The position numbers and the translations under genes are program-made. Shown here piece by piece: positions 1-6,048 of a stretch of 44,426 nt of DNA; positions within the stretch are counted from its first letter, which is position 1, and every line of letters starts with the position of its first letter. This DNA comes from Bacillota bacterium (GTDB lineage Bacteria; Bacillota; Clostridia; Lachnospirales; Bianqueaceae), in NCBI GenBank assembly GCA_017442535.1, contig JAFRZL010000032.1, positions 1-44,426 of the forward strand, written 5' to 3'. The notes beneath the pieces were generated by a model. The model made no database searches, was not told the DNA's origin, and saw nothing but the letters and a program-made list of their open reading frames with translations.

Positions 1-209
1 ACGATTCTCTGCAGGAGTTCTTTTAGTGCTCCCCCTATATCGGACAGATCCTTCTTGTAGTATGGATCCATATACCAATCAAGATAAAACAGCAGTCTTT
101 CCTTGGCGTGAGTATTTTCTCCCGTCAAAACTGCCTCTATTACTTCTATTCCGGCATCAACGGTTCTGAACTCTTCTTCTCCATAATGGACATCAAATTC
201 GCTACTCAT
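1..209 (-). CDS. Hypothetical protein, 5' part only (runs off the left edge)
   Basis: An open frame starts with ATG at 207-209 and stays open for 69 codons to the window edge. A GAGG ribosome-binding site lies six bases upstream of the ATG. The visible peptide is acidic and begins MSSEFDVHYGEEEFRTVDAG, followed by a stretch with aromatic and charged residues (FYLDWYMDPYYKKDLSDIGG). I do not recognise the family. It lies 33 bases downstream of the macrodomain gene on the same strand with no terminator between, so the two are probably co-transcribed. The 3' end, and hence the length and fold, cannot be judged from this window. The gene is inferred from the open frame, start signal and spacing only. 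Confidence 0.6.
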   Translation of the reverse strand, partial: MSSEFDVHYGEEEFRTVDAGIEVIEAVLTGENTHAKERLLFYLDWYMDPYYKKDLSDIGGALKELLQRI

Positions 210-242
210 ATCATCCTCACAAATCCCGATTTGTCAAACTTG

Positions 243-1025
243 TCATTGGTTCAGCAGTCCGTCGTATATCTCAAAATCCATGTCCTTGAATACATTGAAG
301 ACTACCTTCTCGATCCCATTATGCTCCTTCAAATAGTCCTTGACTGTTGCCACGGCGATTTCTGCGGCTCGCTGGTTAGGGAACATAAAGACGCCGGTTG
401 AGATGCAGCAGAACGCAATGCTCTTTATACTGTTTTCTTCAGCGATCTTTAAGCAGGACCTGTAGCAGGACGCAAGCTGTTCTTCGTGGCGCTTCATCAA
501 CCGTCCCTGAACTATAGGGCCGACAGTATGGATCACATAATCGCAGGGAAGGTTATAGGCCGGCGTTATCTTGGCCTGTCCGGCAGGTTCCGGATGTCCC
601 TGCGCTTCCATCAGCTGATTACATTGAAGCCGCAATTGAATTCCGGCTGCGCTGTGCAGAATGTTATCCAGACAGTTGTGAAGCGGTTGGAAACAGCCCA
701 GGAGCCGGTCGTTACATGGATCGACCACCGCCTCAATACGTAATCTGCTCATGTCTCCCTGCCATAAGAATATTTTTTTATCTGTACTGCAAGGTTTCAG
801 TTCTGATAACTCTACAATTCCTTTTTTTACAGTCTCTTCCCAAAGATATTCGTCCTGAACACGAAGGAACTCATCATCTATCGGATCAGGCATACGAACA
901 TTCATAAGAGCCCGGAGAAGATCCTTCTGCTCTTGTTCTTTTTCCGGGATCTGATACCTGCGGTATTCCGGTTTTTCAGCCAAAAGGCGTGCAATGAGCC
1001 ATTTTCTGTTTTGTTCATGTGTCAT
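243..1025 (-). CDS. Zinc-type macrodomain protein (putative protein-ADP-ribose hydrolase)
   Basis: This 260-residue protein has an N-terminal helical extension (about 1-80) followed by a macrodomain, the layout of the zinc-dependent bacterial macrodomains that remove ADP-ribose from proteins. Visible marks are GD at 90-91, the ligand-binding strand at 99-106, a C-x4-H-x-C zinc site (Cys111, His116, Cys118), EPAGQAKIT near 146-154, HTVGP near 166-170 and an STGVF phosphate loop at 209-213. The usual VNAAN loop reads VDPCN here (101-105), so the first conserved Asn is Asp while the second is kept. This could weaken or shift activity. In other bacteria this subclass is often linked to sirtuin and lipoyl-carrier genes, which are not seen here. 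The start is at MTHEQ, which follows an A-rich leader with an AAGGATAG sequence. Family assignment is firm; substrate is inferred. Confidence 0.85.
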   Translation of the reverse strand: MTHEQNRKWLIARLLAEKPEYRRYQIPEKEQEQKDLLRALMNVRMPDPIDDEFLRVQDEYLWEETVKKGIVELSELKPCSTDKKIFLWQGDMSRLRIEAVVDPCNDRLLGCFQPLHNCLDNILHSAAGIQLRLQCNQLMEAQGHPEPAGQAKITPAYNLPCDYVIHTVGPIVQGRLMKRHEEQLASCYRSCLKIAEENSIKSIAFCCISTGVFMFPNQRAAEIAVATVKDYLKEHNGIEKVVFNVFKDMDFEIYDGLLNQ

Positions 1026-1064
1026 AGGTATCTATCCTTTTTGTTCTGCTGTGCATGCGTTATT

Positions 1065-1190
1065 TCAAAAGATTCTCTGCGAGGTCTGCTGAGTTCTTTT
1101 GTTTTCACACGTGTATACATCTGTACAAGTTACTACGGCCGACCGGCCAAATTCCCTGAGCGACAGTCCCCGGGCATATCTTAAATGCAT
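1065..1190 (-). CDS. Possible 41-residue small ORF, HTH-like remnant
   Basis: Inside the long leader between the promoter at 1231-1259 and the macrodomain gene there is a 41-codon frame. It starts at ATG 1188-1190, directly behind a strong AGAGGAAGG ribosome-binding site. The peptide begins MHLRYARGLSLREFGRSA, which resembles the first helices of XRE-type helix-turn-helix proteins, but the rest does not look like such a domain. It could be a leader peptide, a decayed regulator or chance. No homology can be tested here. Confidence 0.3.
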   Translation of the reverse strand: MHLRYARGLSLREFGRSAVVTCTDVYTCENKRTQQTSQRIF

Positions 1191-1230
1191 AACCTTCCTC
1201 TACTGTCTTTCCGGCAATATGACATATGTA

Positions 1231-1259
1231 ATTATATCATAAAGCTCGCCGTTTGACAA
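1231..1259 (-). promoter_or_regulatory. Sigma-A type promoter for the macrodomain gene
   Basis: On the minus strand TTGTCA (1254-1259) and TATAAT (1231-1236) are separated by 17 bases, close to the vegetative consensus. Transcription would start near 1224, giving a leader of about 200 bases before the macrodomain start codon, with the small ORF inside it. Confidence 0.8.
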
Positions 1260-1319
1260 TCTTTTTCAATCGATGACCCTGTCGGTTTCCGGGAAGGGCC
1301 CCGGGTATCCGCTGCCAGC

Positions 1320-1363
1320 AAAAAGCCGGGCCGTCGGCTTAAATCACCGATGGTCCGGCTTTT
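1320..1363 (-). terminator. Rho-independent terminator after the first YetA-like gene
   Basis: Read on the minus strand, AAAAGCCGG and a second CATCGG block pair with CCGACGG and CCCGGCTTTTT, giving a GC-rich stem followed by a T run. It lies about 30-70 bases past the stop of the gene at 1391-4072 and before the macrodomain promoter. Confidence 0.8.
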
Positions 1364-1390
1364 GGGTTTTCTGAAAGTGAGTCTCTCTGT

Positions 1391-4072
1391 TTATGCCTTT
1401 TCTTCATCATGCAGCTGCTGCTGGAAGTGGGCGGTCTCCATGTAGTTCAGGGCCCATTGGGCCATGTCATTGGTGCCGATCGAGGGGATCTCCACCGTGG
1501 GGACGGGAGCGTTCACGGCGGCAACTGTGTCGGTGTCGGCGCGGCCGTCCGGGGTGAACATGCTGCGGCCGCCCTGGTGCTCCATGCAGGCGGGCTGTTT
1601 GTCGGGCGTGGTGACGACCATGGCGAGCGCGGCCTGCAGTTTTTCGGTGCTGCGGGTGTAGTAGCCGTCAAAGGCGCCCATGCGGACAGCGAAGTTCTCA
1701 CCGCGCCAGGCGCGCATGTTTTCTTCATTGAACAGGCCGTGTGACTTCTCGGTGCGCTCCTCAGGCGTCATATAATAGTACGACGCAAGCTCGGCAACCA
1801 TGTCGGTAAACTCCGGATCGTCCAGAATGTCGGACAGTTCAAAGAAAGTCTCGGGACCGCCGAAGCAGATCACCATGTGCTGCGAGTAGTTGCCGTCGCC
1901 CAGGTGGGTGTGGCCCGCAGGATTGGGAGCTCCCATGTAGTGCATCTCTCCCGTCTTCGGATTGTAGTGGAAGGTCGAGCCGGAAGCCATGCGCAGGGGC
2001 GCTTTCTTGATGGTCTCGAGGCCGGCGAAGATCTTGTCGCGATACTTGGTGTCTTCGAAGCGCTCCCACTGCGTCATCCAGTTGATGACGAAGCTGGACC
2101 AGTCGGGGCCGATGCGGATATGCGAGAAATTCGGGTGGGGCTTGAAATAGCTGCCCATCGGGTCGCGGCCGGTTTCGTTCAGGGTGGACTGATCCACGTC
2201 TTTGACCAGCTCCATGACGTCGCCGACGCGTTCATCACCGGTCAGATAATAGAAGAAACGGTGGTGGCCGGCCATGGAGATGCGGGCTTCTTTGGCGCCG
2301 CAGCCCCAATGGCGCACATTGTGTCGGGTGCCGAGCATCACGTATTTGCCGGCGTGATACGTATCGACTTCGCTGCAGTGGCGGCTCATGGCCCGCGCGA
2401 AGCGATAGATGTCATATTCGCCGGTTCGCAGGAAAAGGAGCCAGTTCACATAGGTATTGCAGAGCTCGGTGTTCTGCCAGGCGCGGCCGCCGGTGTCGTA
2501 GGTCCAGCAGTGCCGCACAACGTCATAGGTATGCATCACGTCGCCGTAGTCCCAGAAACCGTACCACTTGCGGCACTCCACTTCATCCATGTAGAAATGC
2601 ACGAGTGACTGGAGCGCGGCTTCGCTGCCGGGGTCTCCGGCCTCGCCGGGCACCGCGGGCGCCCAGTAGGTTCCGAGTGCTTTGGTCCCCACATACAGAT
2701 CCGTGTCGCCCACCAGGAGCGAATCCGTCTGCACATCCTCCGCGAAATCCCAGATCGCGGGCTTGCCGGGCATCGCGTCAAAAAGCTTGAAAACGACTTC
2801 GTTGGTGTTGGCGATGCCGTAGGGATAATTATTGATGCCGCCATAGGAATAGCGGTGGCTGACCGTGTCATACGCGCCGAAATCATAGCTCTCGGCATAT
2901 TTGCTGTACAGCCAGGCCGTCATGCGGGCCCGGTCACCGCGGCCGCCGGATATTTCCAGCGCCATCGGAGCTTTCTGCCAGAAATCTTTGATGCCGATCG
3001 CGGTCACAGAGGCCTCGCTGCCGCAGAACATCGTGCCCATGCTCCTCCGCCCCTGCGCCACCTGGATCATCGCGCAGCCACGCTGCGTGCGCTTACTGAT
3101 AGCATAGTGGTCACAGCTGTCCTGGCTCAGCAGGAAACGGTCCCAGGCCGCGTTATCATCCACATGCGCGCTGAAACGGTCGCCTTCCGCACGCTCCATG
3201 GTCACGAACTGCCCATCCTCCAGCTGCCTGCGGTAAATGTCCAGATAATCATCCATGGGCGAAGGATCTTCCGCCCGCTTCTGCGCCGTGCGGTAATGTG
3301 AGGTGGAATACATATCCTGCACGCCTTCGTAGAAAAGGCCCGTGTCGCCCGCGAATCCCACGTGGCGGTTGAAAAGCTCGCCCTTAACATCCGTCTCGGC
3401 CACGACAGCGATGCCGTGCAGCCGTTCTTCTTTCTCACGGATATCCAGCAAAATGGAGTGCACCAGCCGCACCTCGTCGCTCCCCGCGTAGACGTAGAAG
3501 CGTACGTCATACGGCAGGATCTCACGCCCGTGTCCCACGTGCCTGCCCTGGACACGCACCACCGCACGCACCGGGCCGCACTCTTCCAGTGTCACCTTCT
3601 CATTACGGCCGTCAAAGCGCAGCGAAGCCAGGTTCTCATCCCCGTCCTCATCCCCGCAGCGCTGCTCCAGGAAAGCCGTGAGGCTCAGCTTGAGCGGGCT
3701 GTGGCCGATCCGCTCCAGACTATCCGCAAGGCATGAGCCGGGACGCACGGAGAGCCGAACAAGGCCGCTCTCCACCACAACCGCTCCGTCCTCCATAACC
3801 TTGCCGCAGACGGCCGTCTCCGGAGCCGGCGAAGCGCCCTTCTCCACCGCAAATTCTTTCACAGAAGCGTCCAGTACTCCCGAAAGCGCCATCCATTTGA
3901 CCGATCCGTCAGGCCAGTACGCCAGAGACTTCTGCTGTACCGGATATGCCCTGCCATCCGACCCGCAAAGACATAACTGCTCGGTCCGTTCCAGGCTTCC
4001 CCGTCCCCAGGGCGTACCAAACGTCACCGGCACCTGTTTCTGGTGCCTAGCTGTTAGCCAGTGTAATTTCAT
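1391..4072 (-). CDS. YetA/PL26-like exo-rhamnogalacturonan lyase family protein, copy 1
   Basis: An 893-residue protein of the PcRGLX/YetA family: an N-terminal RIFT-barrel domain (about 1-95, with WPDGSVKW at 53-60), a central beta-sandwich (about 100-400) and a C-terminal alpha/alpha toroid containing PYGIANTNE (417-425) and the HNVRHWGCGAKEAR block. The fungal member of this family is an exo-acting rhamnogalacturonan lyase; B. subtilis YetA sits beside lplABCD. No signal peptide is visible, so a cytoplasmic role on imported oligosaccharides is inferred. I chose the start MKLHWL rather than an ATG ten codons upstream because both close paralogues begin there and an AGAAGGG site precedes it. 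Over a long C-terminal block it is nearly identical to the product of 6049-8727, indicating recent duplication. It has its own promoter and terminator. Confidence 0.85.
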   Translation of the reverse strand: MKLHWLTARHQKQVPVTFGTPWGRGSLERTEQLCLCGSDGRAYPVQQKSLAYWPDGSVKWMALSGVLDASVKEFAVEKGASPAPETAVCGKVMEDGAVVVESGLVRLSVRPGSCLADSLERIGHSPLKLSLTAFLEQRCGDEDGDENLASLRFDGRNEKVTLEECGPVRAVVRVQGRHVGHGREILPYDVRFYVYAGSDEVRLVHSILLDIREKEERLHGIAVVAETDVKGELFNRHVGFAGDTGLFYEGVQDMYSTSHYRTAQKRAEDPSPMDDYLDIYRRQLEDGQFVTMERAEGDRFSAHVDDNAAWDRFLLSQDSCDHYAISKRTQRGCAMIQVAQGRRSMGTMFCGSEASVTAIGIKDFWQKAPMALEISGGRGDRARMTAWLYSKYAESYDFGAYDTVSHRYSYGGINNYPYGIANTNEVVFKLFDAMPGKPAIWDFAEDVQTDSLLVGDTDLYVGTKALGTYWAPAVPGEAGDPGSEAALQSLVHFYMDEVECRKWYGFWDYGDVMHTYDVVRHCWTYDTGGRAWQNTELCNTYVNWLLFLRTGEYDIYRFARAMSRHCSEVDTYHAGKYVMLGTRHNVRHWGCGAKEARISMAGHHRFFYYLTGDERVGDVMELVKDVDQSTLNETGRDPMGSYFKPHPNFSHIRIGPDWSSFVINWMTQWERFEDTKYRDKIFAGLETIKKAPLRMASGSTFHYNPKTGEMHYMGAPNPAGHTHLGDGNYSQHMVICFGGPETFFELSDILDDPEFTDMVAELASYYYMTPEERTEKSHGLFNEENMRAWRGENFAVRMGAFDGYYTRSTEKLQAALAMVVTTPDKQPACMEHQGGRSMFTPDGRADTDTVAAVNAPVPTVEIPSIGTNDMAQWALNYMETAHFQQQLHDEEKA

Positions 4073-4161
4073 TCCCGCAACCCTTCTTTCTCTTGGATTC
4101 ATTCTGCCGCCCGCAGGAGTCCTAAGGTGATCCCCACTCCGGAGCGGAGCCTTATAGATGT

Positions 4162-4190
4162 ATTATATATCAGGACGGAACAATAATCAA
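4162..4190 (-). promoter_or_regulatory. Promoter of YetA-like copy 1
   Basis: Minus-strand TTGATT (4185-4190) and TATAAT (4162-4167) with a 17-base spacer lie about 90 bases upstream of the start codon at 4072. The -35 begins directly where the hairpin at 4191-4234 ends, so terminator and promoter are back to back. Confidence 0.65.
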
Positions 4191-4234
4191 GAGGATGGCT
4201 TTCCGCAAGTTGAAACCAACGGAAAGTCATCCTC
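4191..4234 (-). terminator. Long stem-loop, probable terminator of the AT-rich gene
   Basis: GAGGATGACTTTCCG and CGGAAAGCCATCCTC (minus strand) form a 15-pair stem with a single G-U type mismatch and a 14-base loop. The downstream sequence TTGATTATTG is only moderately T-rich, so termination is likely but not certain. Confidence 0.5.
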
Positions 4235-4293
4235 GGATCTTGATAGTACCGTATTGCCCATGTAAGGATTAGCATGCATGCTTATTATGCACC

Positions 4294-4319
4294 CAGTGTC
4301 AATTTCTCGCCCCAGTCCA
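4294..4319. repeat. Solitary IS3-type terminal repeat
   Basis: This 26-base segment differs at one position from the terminal repeat at 5867-5892, and the similarity extends inward (4282-4322 matches 5855-5895 with three differences). Both are in the same orientation. It is an orphan end of the same insertion sequence, lying six bases past the stop codon of the gene at 4325-5446. Confidence 0.75.
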
Positions 4320-4324
4320 ATCTA

Positions 4325-5446
4325 TCATTCGCAAGAAAAGCGAAGAGAATCAACGTTAAATAATGTATCAATAACCATTCCATCAAAATCCATCAAATAA
4401 ATGCTTCCATATTCATCTGTGACATAAATGCCAGAATCATCAAATACATACATGCCTAAGTAAGAATGATCATTAATCTTTTTCATAGACCCATCCGTTA
4501 GACTATAAAGATATGTGCCCGATAGTTCGTCATCTTTTGGATAGTCAGGTTTGCCATCACCAAAAGAACCAAATGGTTTGCACCGTCTAACAGAATAATA
4601 CAGCTTGGATCCATAAATGGTAATAGATGCTTTCGTATTTTGGGCATCTATTTGAATAAGATCCAATAACTGACCATCTTCATCAATCATTCGTACTTGA
4701 AAAAGGTCTCCATCAACTCCGCTGCCGCCAGCCTCGTGTAGAATCACTCCACTTGAAATGGGAATACATCCATTCAAACTATCATCCAGCAAGATGGGAG
4801 TATTATTGTCTTTTACAACCCATAATGTATAAAAATATTTAAAAGGAGTATTCAGCAAATAATAAAACGGCGAGCCCTGCTGGGTGCTGACCGGGGTGAC
4901 AGTGCCAAGAATTCTTCTATTATTTATCCAAATCAGCTTATAGTTCTCTGCATAATAATCCTCCGGCTCTTCAAAAGCCTGAACATAAAATGATCCCTCT
5001 GTATCCGGTATTACTGGCACTTCACAAATAGAATAAGCGCTATACAGTCGGCCAGTGTCTCCTGTTACAACGTTATAATAGCAGAGCCAGTCGATCTTAT
5101 TATTATTGTGTTCTACATAGTACACATCTCCTGCCACAAATGCAATCGGTTTCTGCATTTTTATTAATCTTTCAATTGATCCGTTTTCAAAAACACAAAG
5201 CTTCTCATAATACTTCGTGCCATCCAAAGCAGATGCACTTGACACAAAATACAACTGCTGATCAAATACTCCTAGCCATACCTTCGAAAAGTTTTGCTGA
5301 CAGTTTGCTGGACAGAAGTCAGCGTCGTTTACTATCACCGGCTTTTTTGTTACAGTAATTCTTGTACCAAAAAGAAGAAAGATAATAAGTGCACTTAAAA
5401 CAAGTAATGCAATAAGCTGAATCCACTCTTTTGTGCTTGATTTCAT
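4325..5446 (-). CDS. Membrane-anchored hypothetical protein, beta-propeller-like, AT-rich
   Basis: A 373-residue protein with a short N-terminal cytoplasmic segment, one transmembrane helix (about residues 10-27, IALLVLSALIIFLLFG) and a long extracytoplasmic part. This part has repeated short strands such as VYYVEH, LYYSVRR, TYLYSLTDG and GIYVTDEYGSIYLMDFDG, typical of propeller folds of the DUF5050 kind. No catalytic motif is recognised. The start MKSSTKEW is preceded by a perfect AGGAGG seven bases upstream, so I reject an ATG 13 codons earlier. The base composition and codon use are clearly more AT-rich than in the flanking pectin genes. The gene lies between an orphan IS end and an IS remnant, which suggests it arrived by transfer. 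Function unknown. Confidence 0.75.
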   Translation of the reverse strand: MKSSTKEWIQLIALLVLSALIIFLLFGTRITVTKKPVIVNDADFCPANCQQNFSKVWLGVFDQQLYFVSSASALDGTKYYEKLCVFENGSIERLIKMQKPIAFVAGDVYYVEHNNNKIDWLCYYNVVTGDTGRLYSAYSICEVPVIPDTEGSFYVQAFEEPEDYYAENYKLIWINNRRILGTVTPVSTQQGSPFYYLLNTPFKYFYTLWVVKDNNTPILLDDSLNGCIPISSGVILHEAGGSGVDGDLFQVRMIDEDGQLLDLIQIDAQNTKASITIYGSKLYYSVRRCKPFGSFGDGKPDYPKDDELSGTYLYSLTDGSMKKINDHSYLGMYVFDDSGIYVTDEYGSIYLMDFDGMVIDTLFNVDSLRFSCE

Positions 5447-5516
5447 TCTTATTCCTCCTATGACAAAAGCATTTTTATAGCCCAAAAAAGCGACGCTTTC
5501 TCCTTTTTTTGAGAAA

Positions 5517-5892
5517 TGGACTGCGTCTATTTTCTGACACTGCCTTTTATTCGTTCATATGGATACGTCTTCCTTCCTTTTCAGGCACTGTGCGCCAGCC
5601 GGTATTCTACCGGACTCATATAGTCCAGGTACGAATGCATACGTTTTCTGTTGTAAAACAGCTCCACGTATTCTTGTCGATCCCGATCTCTTCCGCGACA
5701 CTTGTAGTTGATTTCCCGCATTTACTATGTACCGGGCGGTATCCTCTCTGAACTCCGGTGTATACTTTGAATGGTTGCTTGGCATCTTTCTCTCCTTGTT
5801 TGATTGAATAGTAGATTTTTTAGACCCGGTCAATGACCGTTCCTACCCATATGCCTATTATACACCCAGTGTCATTTTCTCGCCCCAGTCCA
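5517..5892 (-). mobile_element. Internally deleted IS3-family element (MITE-like, 376 bp)
   Basis: The segment is bounded by 26-base imperfect inverted repeats (5517-5542 and 5867-5892) that share TGGACTG at the outer edge and TGACACTG at the inner edge. Inside is the start of an OrfA-type transposase and the end of an OrfB-type integrase joined by a deletion (see pseudogene 5581-5785). No clear target duplication is seen: the three flanking bases are AAA and ATC. Confidence 0.75.
5581..5785 (-). pseudogene. IS3-type transposase remnant (OrfA start fused to OrfB end)
   Basis: Starting at ATG 5783-5785, after an AAGGAGAG site, the frame reads MPSNHSKYTPEFREDTARYI, the usual OrfA beginning. 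A one-base shift then continues with GKSTTSVAEEIGIDKNT, also OrfA. The next stretch, in yet another register, reads EYVELFYNRKRMHSYLDYMS and PVEYRLAHSA-stop, the typical end of the OrfB integrase. So there is at least one frameshift and an internal deletion of the whole catalytic core, with the join near AAGAATACG. It cannot encode an active enzyme. Confidence 0.85.
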
Positions 5893-5955
5893 ATCCGGAC
5901 ACTGTCAAAGAACTTCCTCTTTCCTCACATAGTGCCGATTACTGTGAACTTCCAG

Positions 5956-5997
5956 AACAAAACCCGTCGGTACAGCCCCTCTCGCTGTACCGCTGGG
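5956..5997 (-). terminator. Terminator at the end of the lpl-yetA operon
   Basis: On the minus strand CGGTACAGC pairs perfectly with GCTGTACCG, extended by CCC/GGG, and is followed by TTTTGTT. It lies about 50 bases past the stop of the second YetA-like gene, and marks the probable end of the long sugar operon. Confidence 0.8.
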
Positions 5998-6048
5998 AAA
6001 AAGAACCTGATTAACCTTCCTTAATGGGGACCACTCAACTGAACCAGC

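Noticed and set aside
5896..5955. Continuation of the IS element beyond 5892
   Set aside because: The GGACACTGTC block at 5896-5905 resembles part of the terminal repeat, but no further similarity or second end is found, so the boundary at 5892 is kept.
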